Of a stretch of 64,000 bases of DNA, positions 54,629-62,149 are shown one piece after another. Location: NCBI GenBank assembly GCA_011390465.1, contig JAABSH010000003.1, positions 81,776 to 145,775 of the forward strand, given 5' to 3'. Within the stretch, counting starts at the first letter, position 1, and each line of letters begins with the position of its first letter. Position numbers and translations under genes: made by a program. The notes below the pieces were generated by a model. The model did no database searches, was not told the origin of the DNA, and saw nothing but the letters and a program-made list of their open reading frames with translations. Source of the stretch: Desulfobacteraceae bacterium (GTDB lineage Bacteria > Desulfobacterota > Desulfobacteria > Desulfobacterales > Desulfosalsimonadaceae).

Positions 54629-55672
54629 ATGGAGTTTATTAAACCCGGTATCAATCTGAATATTATTGGAAAACGCTTTGTCGCGTTTGCATTTTCCGCT
54701 TTTCTGATTCTGCTCAGTATCGGAACGCTGATTTACCATGGCGGCCCCCATTACGGCATTGATTTTGCCGGCGGCACCATTATCCAGATCAAAAGCAAAA
54801 CACCGGTGTCCATTGACAGCATAAAATCGGGCCTGGCCGGCGTGGGCCTTGACGGGTCGGCGGTACAGCAGTTTGGCCAGGCAAAGGAAAACGAATACCT
54901 GGTGCACACCAGCCAGACCCTGATCACGGACCAGGGATTTTCAGAAGATGTGCAAACTGCCGTGGCCGGGTCCACGGGTACGGAAATCGAAATCCGCCGA
55001 GTTGAGATGGTCGGCCCCCAGGTGGGCAAGGATCTTCAGTCCAAGGCTTTGTTTGCGCTGTTTTATACACTTTTGTTCATCACCATTTACATTTCCGGCC
55101 GGTTTGAATTTAAATGGGTGATCAGCGGCGTTATGGCCGTGGCCCTGATCGGCGCAGTGTATTTTTTCTCCCTGTTCAATGTCAGCATCCCGTTTCTCAT
55201 TCTCGTGGCCCTGATCGTCACCCTGCTGCTGTTCTGGCAGCTCCGGCTGAAATACGCCATGGGCGCGGTGGTGGCCCTGCTGCATGATGTGCTGATCACG
55301 GTGGGGCTGTTTTCCATTTTAAACATTGAATTTTCCCTGCCCATTGTGGCGGCCCTGCTGACCATTATCGGGTATTCCCTAAACGATACCATTATTGTGT
55401 ATGACCGGATCAGGGAAAATCTGAAACGCTACCACCGGCTGCCGATAGAAGAACTTATCAACAAAAGCATCAATGAAACCCTGAGCCGGACCATCCTGAC
55501 CTCCGGCACCACCCTGCTCGTGCTGACGTCCCTGTTTTTCCTGGGCGGTGACATCATTCACGATTTTTCCCGGGCCCTTATCGTTGGGGTGGTGGTGGGG
55601 ACCTATTCGTCCATTTACGTGGCCAGCCCCATTTTGCTGTTTCTGAAGGAGGAGGGGGAAGCGAAAAGCTGA
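54629..55672 (+). CDS. secF: Protein translocase subunit SecF
   Basis: 347 residues. Signature GIDFAGGTIIQIK, VGPQVGKDLQSKALFAL, YSLNDTIIVYDRIREN and SRTILTSGTTLLVL are clear. Six membrane helices are expected. It partners SecD. Its stop codon TGA (55670-55672) is part of GCTGAAA, the first unit of a 7-bp repeat array. Confidence 0.96.
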   Translation: MEFIKPGINLNIIGKRFVAFAFSAFLILLSIGTLIYHGGPHYGIDFAGGTIIQIKSKTPVSIDSIKSGLAGVGLDGSAVQQFGQAKENEYLVHTSQTLITDQGFSEDVQTAVAGSTGTEIEIRRVEMVGPQVGKDLQSKALFALFYTLLFITIYISGRFEFKWVISGVMAVALIGAVYFFSLFNVSIPFLILVALIVTLLLFWQLRLKYAMGAVVALLHDVLITVGLFSILNIEFSLPIVAALLTIIGYSLNDTIIVYDRIRENLKRYHRLPIEELINKSINETLSRTILTSGTTLLVLTSLFFLGGDIIHDFSRALIVGVVVGTYSSIYVASPILLFLKEEGEAKS

Positions 55673-55719
55673 AAGGGAGAAGCTGAAAGCTCAAAGGGGA
55701 AAGCTGAAAGGGTGAAGGG
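55655..55719 (+). repeat. Heptamer array F at the secF stop
   Basis: GCGAAAAGCTGAAAGG, AGAAGC, TGAAAGC, TCAAAGG, GGAAAGC, TGAAAGG: forward units beginning in the last codons of secF and ending next to the four-helix-bundle gene. Confidence 0.85.
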
Positions 55720-55727
55720 GATCTTTT

Positions 55728-56087
55728 ATGCGGTTTGGTTATGAAGATTTGAATGTCTGGAACCGGGCCACTGAATTTGCTGTTAACACAATAAATATTA
55801 TCGAAAAAATTGACACCGGGAGAAAGCATTTTCGGTTGTTTGAACAGCTTGAAGCCGCAGCCACCTCTGTTCCCATGAATATTGCGGAAGGCAAAGGCCG
55901 GTTTTCTTCAAAAGAATTTACCCATTTTTGTTTTATTGCACGGGGATCATTATATGAAACCATTACGCTGCTTGAAATTTTTAAAAGAAAAGGCTGGATA
56001 CCTGAAAAAGAATTTATGGAATTGAAATCCGAAGCGCTTGAAATTGCATCCATGCTGAAAGGCCTGATTAACGCTTTAAAATCATAA
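55728..56087 (+). CDS. Four-helix-bundle protein (23S rRNA intervening-sequence family)
   Basis: 119 residues. YEDLNVWNRATEFAV, LFEQLEAAATSVPMNIAEGKGR and FTHFCFIARGSLYETITLLEI match the S23/IVS-type four-helix-bundle family, first found encoded in 23S rRNA intervening sequences and often scattered through genomes. Its molecular role is unknown. It stands between secF and dprA, flanked by 7-bp repeat arrays in opposite orientation, which suggests insertion as a small cassette. Confidence 0.85.
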   Translation: MRFGYEDLNVWNRATEFAVNTINIIEKIDTGRKHFRLFEQLEAAATSVPMNIAEGKGRFSSKEFTHFCFIARGSLYETITLLEIFKRKGWIPEKEFMELKSEALEIASMLKGLINALKS

Positions 56088-56093
56088 TCCTTG

Positions 56094-56213
56094 CCCTTTC
56101 AGCTTCGAACTTCAAACTTTCAGCTTTCAGCTTTTCGCTTTGAGCTTTCAGCTTTCACCTTTGAGCTTTCAGCTTCGAACTTCGAACTTCGAACTTTCAC
56201 CTTTGAGCTTACT
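56094..56213 (-). repeat. Heptamer array G, inverted
   Basis: AGCTTTC, AGCTTCG, AACTTCA, AACTTTC, AGCTTTC ... ACCTTTG, AGCTTTC: about 17 units on the minus orientation, ending just before the dprA start. Confidence 0.85.
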
Positions 56214-56218
56214 CACCC

Positions 56219-57406
56219 ATGACCCACCACATCCACTCCTGGCTCGCACTCAAAACCGTTCCCGGCGTGGGAAACCACCTGTACAAACGGCTGATGAAGG
56301 CCTTTGGCGAGCCCGTGGATGTGTTTCGCGCCAAAAAATCCGATCTCATGGCAGTGGACGGGGTGAGCAGCCGGGTGGCGGATGCCATTTCCGGGTTCCG
56401 GTTTCCGGACGCCATTGATCAGGAAATTGATCTTGCGCAACAGGCCGGAGTCCGCATTATTGCGTTTTCCCATCCGGAATATCCCGCCCTGCTGCGGCAC
56501 ATTACCGATCCGCCTCCCTACCTCTATGTAAAAGGCCATCTTGATCACACGGAAAAAAGCATTGCCATGGTCGGCTCCCGCAGTGCCTCCAGCTACGGCA
56601 TTACCATGGCCCGGCGCCTGAGCCGGGATCTGGCGGCAAGGGGATTGCCCATTGTTTCGGGCATGGCCCGGGGCGTGGATTCCGCGGCCCACGAGGGGGC
56701 CATTGCCGCCGGCGGATACACCTATGCGATTCTGGGCAGCGGCCTGGGCGTGATTTATCCTCCGGAAAACCGGAAATTGTTTTACAAAATAGCGGAATGC
56801 GGCGCCGTCATCTCGGAGTTTCCCATGATGGAAGCGCCCAACAGCTATAATTTTCCGGCCAGAAACCGGATTATCGCCGGCATGTCCCTGGGCACCATTG
56901 TGGTGGAAGCGGCCCGGAAAAGCGGATCGCTTATCACGGCCCGACTGGCGGCGGAGCAGAACCGGGAAGTTTTTGCCGTGCCCGGCAATATCAATTCCGC
57001 CAAAAGCACGGGCGCTCACAATCTCTTGAAACAGGGCGCCAAACTCGTGGCGTGCGCCCAAGATGTGATTGAGGAATTTTATCAATTACAGGATGTGCCG
57101 GTGCAGAATTCGCCGGTGCAGAATGTGCCGGTGCCGGAAACACCGGACAAGGGTCTCCCGCCCCAAAGCCCTGAAATTTCCAATGCCTCATCCGCAAAAA
57201 ACCCGAATCTTGCCGGGCCGGGCAGGGAAAATTTGACAAATGAGGAATCCCTGGTATATGACTCCCTTGATGCATATCCCATGCACATTGATGCCCTGAG
57301 CCGGAAAACCGGCCTGAACGTGGGGCGGTTGTCCGTGGTCCTGCTGAATCTGGAATTAAAAGAAATGATTGTCCAGAGCCCGGGAAAATATTTTAACCTT
57401 GCTTGA
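56219..57406 (+). CDS. dprA: DNA processing protein DprA
   Basis: 395 residues. An N-terminal helix-hairpin-helix/SAM region, then the Rossmann fold: AMVGSRSASSYGITMAR, IVSGMARGVDSAAHEGA, ILGSGLGVIYPPENRKL, FPARNRIIAGMS and GSLITARLAAEQNREVFAVPG. A linker with tandem PVQNSPVQNVPVPETP repeats, and a C-terminal winged helix (LDAYPMHIDALSRKTGLNV). It loads RecA on incoming single-stranded DNA in natural transformation. The start is 6 bases beyond a repeat array, so its ribosome site is unusual (CTTACTCACC). Confidence 0.92.
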   Translation: MTHHIHSWLALKTVPGVGNHLYKRLMKAFGEPVDVFRAKKSDLMAVDGVSSRVADAISGFRFPDAIDQEIDLAQQAGVRIIAFSHPEYPALLRHITDPPPYLYVKGHLDHTEKSIAMVGSRSASSYGITMARRLSRDLAARGLPIVSGMARGVDSAAHEGAIAAGGYTYAILGSGLGVIYPPENRKLFYKIAECGAVISEFPMMEAPNSYNFPARNRIIAGMSLGTIVVEAARKSGSLITARLAAEQNREVFAVPGNINSAKSTGAHNLLKQGAKLVACAQDVIEEFYQLQDVPVQNSPVQNVPVPETPDKGLPPQSPEISNASSAKNPNLAGPGRENLTNEESLVYDSLDAYPMHIDALSRKTGLNVGRLSVVLLNLELKEMIVQSPGKYFNLA

Positions 57407-57423
57407 ATGCTCAAGTTCAGCCA

Positions 57424-57506
57424 TCAAAATCGGTATCGGTATCGGTATCGAAATCGTTATCGAATCCGATCCCGATCCCGATTTCGATCCCGATCCCGAT
57501 CCCGAT
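57424..57506. repeat. Hexamer fold-back array 3 after dprA
   Basis: AATCGG, TATCGG, TATCGG, TATCGA, AATCGT, TATCGA then CGATCC, CGATCC, CGATTT, CGATCC, CGATCC, CGATCC, CGATAA. Left and right halves are complementary. Confidence 0.85.
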
Positions 57507-57568
57507 AAAAACACGGCAGCTTGAGTTAATCAGATAACCATATACATTTTTTTATAAGAGGACATGAT

Positions 57569-59848
57569 TTGAGTAAACCACTGGTTATTGTTGAATCTCC
57601 CACCAAGGAAAGATCGTTGAAAAAATACCTGGGCGGCCAGTACAAGGTGACGTCAACGGTGGGTCATATCAAGGATTTGCCGGAAAAAGAAATCGGCATT
57701 GATGTGGAACATCAGTTTACCCCCAAATATGTGACCATCAAGGGAAAGCAAAAGGTCATTAAAAACCTGAAAAGCGCGGCCGCGGATTCAGATGATATCT
57801 ATCTGGCCCCGGACCCGGACCGGGAAGGGGAAGCCATTGCCTATCATACTGCCGATGTGCTCAAGAAAAAGGGCCGCCGGTTTCACCGGGTGCTGTTTCA
57901 TGAAATCACCAAAAAAGGGGTCCAGGATGCCCTGGCCGCGCCCCAGGAACTGAATCTGAACAAATATCAGGCCCAGCAGACCCGCCGCATCCTGGATCGG
58001 CTGGTGGGGTATCAGATTTCTCCGGTATTGTGGAAAAAAGTTAAATACGGGCTGTCCGCGGGCCGGGTCCAGTCCGTTGCCGTGCGGATTATCTGCGAGC
58101 GGGAGCGGGCCATCCAGGCCTTTGTGCCGGAAGAATACTGGTCTGTCACAGCCCATCTGGAAGGGCCGGAACCCCCGGCGTTTGCGGCAAAACTCACCAA
58201 AAAAACCGGGAAAAAAATTAAAATCACCAGCCAGCAGGAAGCAGATGCGGTGTTGTCGGATTTGTCCGGTGCGGCCTATGTGGTGGATGCGGTTAAAAAG
58301 AAAACCGTGCGCCGCAATCCCTATCCGCCGTTTATCACCAGCAAGCTGCAACAGGAAGCCATTCAGAAGCTGCGCTTTTCCGCCAAAAAAACCATGGTGG
58401 TGGCCCAGCAGCTCTATGAAGGGCTTGATCTGGGGGCCGGCGAATATGTGGGGCTCATCACCTATATGCGGACGGACTCTATCCGTATTTCCGAAGAAGC
58501 GGCCCTTGAAGCCCTGGATCTGGTAAAACAGACCTTCGGGCCGGATTACGCCCTGTCCAAACCCCGGTCGTTTCAAAACAAAAACAAGGTTCAGGATGCC
58601 CATGAAGCCATCCGGCCCACGTCCGTGTACCAGACCCCGGAAAAAGTGGCCCCGTATCTCAACAAGGATCAACTGGCCCTGTACCAGCTTATCTGGAAGC
58701 GGTTTGTGGCCTCCCAGATGGCCCAGGCCCTGATTGACCAGAATTCCATTGCCATTAAAGCCGGTGATTACACTTTTTCTGCCACCGGCTCCAGCATCCG
58801 GTTTCCCGGGTTTATGGCCCTTTATCTCACCGCGGATGATGAGGAAAAAGGCGCCAAAACCGGTGAAAAAGCCATGCTGCCGGAACTCTCGGAAAAAATG
58901 CAGTTGAAACTCAATAAAATCGATCCCAAACAGCATTTTACCACCCCGCCCCCAAGGTTTTCCGAAGCGTCCCTGGTTAAGGAGCTGGAGGAAAACGGCA
59001 TTGGCCGGCCCAGCACCTATGCGTCGATTTTGTCCACCATCCGGGACAAAGGCTATGTGGAGTTTATCAAAGGCTATTTCCGGCCAAGCGAGCTTGGGTT
59101 TATTGTGAGCGATCTGCTGGTGGAAAATTTTCCGGATATTTTAAGCGTGGATTTTACGGCCAACATGGAAAACGACCTGGACCGGGTGGAAACCGCGGAA
59201 GCCGACGCCCTGGCCGTTTTATCCCGTTTTTATGAGACCTTTGAAAAGCGCCTTGCCTCCGCGTCCGAGAATATGCTGAGCGTCAAAGGCATTGGCGTGC
59301 CCACGGATCTGAAATGTCCCCTGTGCGGCAAAAAACTGCACATCAAAGTGGGAAAAAACGGCCCGTTTCTGGCGTGCGAAGGGTATCCTGATTGTTTGTA
59401 TTCGAGAAATTATACCCGGGATGAAAAAGGCGCCATTGTCGCGCTGGAGCCGGATTATGAAGCAGCGGAAGGGGAGGTGTGCGATGTCTGCGGCCGGCCC
59501 ATGGTGGTGAAGCAGGGCCGGTTCGGGGATTTTCTGGCATGCTCCGGATATCCGGAATGCAAGCGCACCCGTTCTATTGCTTCAAAAGCCGCTGCCCGGT
59601 CCACCGGCGTGCCCTGCCCGGAAAAAGACTGTGACGGCGAGCTGGTGGAGCGAACGTCCAAACGGGGAAAAGTGTTTTACGGATGCAGCCGGTTTCCCAA
59701 ATGTAAATTCGCCACCTGGGACAAACCCATTGCAAAAAAATGCCCGGACTGCGGCGCGCCCATCATGGTGGAAAAAGAAACCAAGCGCGACGGCAAAATC
59801 ATCAAATGCCTGGACAAGGGGTGCGGGTATTCGGAGAGCGCGGAGTGA
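57569..59848 (+). CDS. topA: DNA topoisomerase I
   Basis: 759 residues from a TTG start with AGAGG. Toprim domain: LVIVESPTKERSLKKYL and LAPDPDREGEAIAYH. Active-site tyrosine in VGLITYMRTDS (about 300). Domains II-IV have the PRIQSVA-like AGRVQSVAVRII and ENGIGRPSTYASI. Four C-terminal zinc-finger units follow (CPLCGKKLHIKVG, CDVCGRPMVVKQG, CPEKDCDGELVE, CPDCGAPIMVEK). It relaxes negative supercoils. The dprA-topA order is common in many bacteria. Confidence 0.96.
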   Translation: MSKPLVIVESPTKERSLKKYLGGQYKVTSTVGHIKDLPEKEIGIDVEHQFTPKYVTIKGKQKVIKNLKSAAADSDDIYLAPDPDREGEAIAYHTADVLKKKGRRFHRVLFHEITKKGVQDALAAPQELNLNKYQAQQTRRILDRLVGYQISPVLWKKVKYGLSAGRVQSVAVRIICERERAIQAFVPEEYWSVTAHLEGPEPPAFAAKLTKKTGKKIKITSQQEADAVLSDLSGAAYVVDAVKKKTVRRNPYPPFITSKLQQEAIQKLRFSAKKTMVVAQQLYEGLDLGAGEYVGLITYMRTDSIRISEEAALEALDLVKQTFGPDYALSKPRSFQNKNKVQDAHEAIRPTSVYQTPEKVAPYLNKDQLALYQLIWKRFVASQMAQALIDQNSIAIKAGDYTFSATGSSIRFPGFMALYLTADDEEKGAKTGEKAMLPELSEKMQLKLNKIDPKQHFTTPPPRFSEASLVKELEENGIGRPSTYASILSTIRDKGYVEFIKGYFRPSELGFIVSDLLVENFPDILSVDFTANMENDLDRVETAEADALAVLSRFYETFEKRLASASENMLSVKGIGVPTDLKCPLCGKKLHIKVGKNGPFLACEGYPDCLYSRNYTRDEKGAIVALEPDYEAAEGEVCDVCGRPMVVKQGRFGDFLACSGYPECKRTRSIASKAAARSTGVPCPEKDCDGELVERTSKRGKVFYGCSRFPKCKFATWDKPIAKKCPDCGAPIMVEKETKRDGKIIKCLDKGCGYSESAE

Positions 59849-59856
59849 GTTAAAAA

Positions 59857-60972
59857 TTAAACATTGTTCAGATACAGCAAGTCGCTGTTCTGGGTGTTTT
59901 TGGAGCCGATGGTAAGAATTTCAATGCGGTTGTCTGCTGATCTGCGGAAATAAAGCCGGCCTTTGTAGCCGAACACCACCTCAAAGGACGTTGTTTTTCC
60001 TTTTTTGTTAAAAACTTTTCGTTTCACGGAAACCAGATCCGGGTCGCTGTTGAGTTGAGAAATGATTTCTTCCGCTTTCAGGTTCATTTCGTCCGGCAAT
60101 TCTGTCAGCGCTCCCAGTGCCCGATGGGTGATTTCGATATTTTTGTAAAGTGTTTTAAAACGCTTTTCCAATTTTTCAATGGACTTTTCTTTTTGCTTTT
60201 TCTGGCGGTCCTGGATTTTTTCAAGTTCGACAATCTGACCCTTCAATTCTTCAATTTCCAGGAGTTTTTTCTCAAGGGTATCGATTTCTTCAAACAGCTC
60301 TTCTTCTGTTTTTTCCGCAATGGATTTTTCTTTTTTTAAGGTGGACTTCAGCTGGTCATACTCCCCGATGAGCAGTTCCCGCTCTTCGGAAAGTTCATGA
60401 ATTTTTTCCAGCCTTTCATTTTCAAGTTCCTTGAGCCGGGTCAGTTCCATGTTTTTCTGGGTTTCATCACGCTTGAGTTTAAAAGCAACTTTTTGGTGAT
60501 ACGCGTAAAGGCCGCCCAAAAAGATCAAGATATAAAAAAGGAGCAGCCCGATGGCCAGAAAAGAAAAATGGGGAATTTCCACATTGGCTGTTAACCCGGT
60601 CCCCTCATTTAAAATTTCAAAGTTTCTTTCCGCAAGCCGTGCCGGGTCCGCGGCAAGGCTGTCCAGGCGTGAGTTCAAATAGGTGGCGGGATATAAAATA
60701 GTGCCCTGATCCGTTGTCACGGTCACATCAATGCGGCCGCCGATTGCTGTGAAAAAGTGATCCTCAAGATATCCTGAAATAGCGGCATCTATGGCGTTTT
60801 TAATCTCGACAAGACCGTTCAGGATATTGTTCATATCGGATAAATAAACATTGGTTAAATCTTTTTCATATTTTTTCTCCAGATAGGACTCCAGGGAACT
60901 TACCGTTGCAAGATAAAGCATCGGCGGCAGAAGAATGCAGAGAATCAATATTTTAAATGGAATGGTTTTCAT
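59857..60972 (-). CDS. Membrane protein with periplasmic sensor-like region, coiled coil and small C-terminal domain
   Basis: 371 residues, no named family. Two membrane spans (ILILCILLPPMLYLATV at 9-25; FLAIGLLLFYILIFLGGLYAY at about 140-160) enclose about 110 extracytoplasmic residues (GRIDVTVTTDQGTILYPAT). A long coiled coil follows (KELENERLEKIHELSEER ... EELFEEIDTLEKKLLEIEEL). The last 70 residues are a compact domain ending VVFGYKGRLYFRRSADNRIEILTIGSKNTQNSDLLYL, which resembles the beta-sheet of RelE/ParE-like proteins. Shape suggests a sensor that transmits a signal to the C-terminal domain. Confidence 0.6.
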   Translation of the reverse strand: MKTIPFKILILCILLPPMLYLATVSSLESYLEKKYEKDLTNVYLSDMNNILNGLVEIKNAIDAAISGYLEDHFFTAIGGRIDVTVTTDQGTILYPATYLNSRLDSLAADPARLAERNFEILNEGTGLTANVEIPHFSFLAIGLLLFYILIFLGGLYAYHQKVAFKLKRDETQKNMELTRLKELENERLEKIHELSEERELLIGEYDQLKSTLKKEKSIAEKTEEELFEEIDTLEKKLLEIEELKGQIVELEKIQDRQKKQKEKSIEKLEKRFKTLYKNIEITHRALGALTELPDEMNLKAEEIISQLNSDPDLVSVKRKVFNKKGKTTSFEVVFGYKGRLYFRRSADNRIEILTIGSKNTQNSDLLYLNNV

Positions 60973-61089
60973 AAATTGGAATTTTTATATGTCCGATTCA
61001 AAAATAAATAATTTTGGAGCCGGGATGTAAACAAAACGGCAAAATTAAAAAATCAAGACCCCGGGCAGAGCGGGCGGAATGAACCCCGG

Positions 61090-61265
61090 GCCCTGCGGTG
61101 GTTTTTATGCGGGCGGGGATAAACCCCGCCCCTACGGATTACGTCATGTTACCGAATGAATCCGAAGTCAACACCCGGATTACGTCATGTTACCGAATGA
61201 ATCCGAAGCCAACGTAGGGGAGGGGTTTATCCCCTCCCGTTACACCACCGGGTTTATCCCCGCCC
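61090..61265. repeat. REP unit left of the RAYT gene
   Basis: REPs at 61111-61135 (minus), 61214-61238 (plus) and a partial 61248-61265, with ACGTCATGTTACCGAATGAA units between. The block is about 90% like 61833-61985 on the other side of the transposase. The 60973-61304 gap has no other feature. Confidence 0.85.
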
Positions 61266-61304
61266 GTCAAATCGATGGGTTGTTTTTTTATCCTCATGTA
61301 TTTT

Positions 61305-61886
61305 TTAAAACATAAAATTTCGCCATTCGGGCCAAACCAATGATCCGGACCATGGATAATCTGCGGGATTTTTAACTATCCCGGCCCGTACCGGGTTGTT
61401 CCATATATAACGTGCGACCTTTTGCGTGGATTCTTCTTTTCGTAATCCGTGATCATAAAAACTGCGTTGCCACAATTTTTGTGCGGGATTGAATTTTCGT
61501 GCCGCTGGCGTCAACTTTCCCTTTATCGTCTGAATGAAAATGATGATTTCGGGCGTTTGAATCAACAAATGTGCGTGTTCCGGCATAATGCACCAGGCAA
61601 AGATATCTGTTTGTTGTTTTTGCGCAGTTTGTATAATCAGATCAGTAAATGTTTCGGCCAGTAAGGGATGCAATTGAAACCATGGATGTCTTTCCGCTGT
61701 GGCAATGGTAATGGAAAACGCATTTCCCATGCCATAGGATATAACCGGCAAGCGAATTTTTTTTCGTTTGGGTTGTGATTTATACAATGGCAAATACCGT
61801 TTGATTTGAATTGCCGGGCGGGGGTAAACCCCGCGCCTGCGGTGGTTTTTATGCGGGCGGGGGTAAACCCCGCCCCTACGGAGCAC
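61305..61886 (-). CDS. REP-associated tyrosine transposase (RAYT)
   Basis: Up to 193 residues; the true start is unclear because the first ~28 codons (GGVYPRPHKNHRRRGVYPRP) are translated REP DNA. TTG 61793 or 61787 are alternatives. The Y1/HUH transposase motifs are WCIMPEHAHLLIQ (about 100-112, the HxH metal site) and WQRSFYDHGLRKEES, with the catalytic tyrosine at about 144, then VARYIWNNPVRAGIV and YPWSGS. RAYTs are single-copy HUH endonucleases that cut GTAG-foot REP hairpins and are thought to spread them. All expected parts are here. Confidence 0.88.
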   Translation of the reverse strand: MLRRGGVYPRPHKNHRRRGVYPRPAIQIKRYLPLYKSQPKRKKIRLPVISYGMGNAFSITIATAERHPWFQLHPLLAETFTDLIIQTAQKQQTDIFAWCIMPEHAHLLIQTPEIIIFIQTIKGKLTPAARKFNPAQKLWQRSFYDHGLRKEESTQKVARYIWNNPVRAGIVKNPADYPWSGSLVWPEWRNFMF

Positions 61887-62072
61887 GTCATGTTACCGAA
61901 TAAATACGAAGTCAACACCCGGATCACATAATGTTACCGAATGAATCCGAAGCCAACGTAGGGGAGGGGTTTATCCCCTCCCGTTTTAAACCACAAGCCA
62001 GCGTAGGGGAGGGGTTTATCCCCTCCCGTTTTAAACCACAAGCCAACGTAGGGGAGGGGTTTATCCCCTCCC
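61815..62072. repeat. REP array right of and overlapping the RAYT start
   Basis: Minus-strand REPs at 61815-61840 (foot degenerate, CTGC) and 61854-61879; plus-strand REPs at 61958-61982, 62003-62027 and 62048-62072 with a 45-bp period. GTTACCGAATGAAT units lie between. The segment 61887-62149 has no gene. Confidence 0.88.
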
Positions 62073-62149
62073 GTTACACCCCCAAAACCAACATGCGAAT
62101 CACGTCATGTTACCGAATGAATATAATGCGCGCGCCCTCCCAAAAAAAA

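Noticed and set aside
61958..62072. Three equal 25-bp repeats with 20-bp spacing, CRISPR-like at first sight
   Set aside because: The spacers are themselves identical and the repeats are GTAG-foot REPs next to a RAYT; no cas genes.
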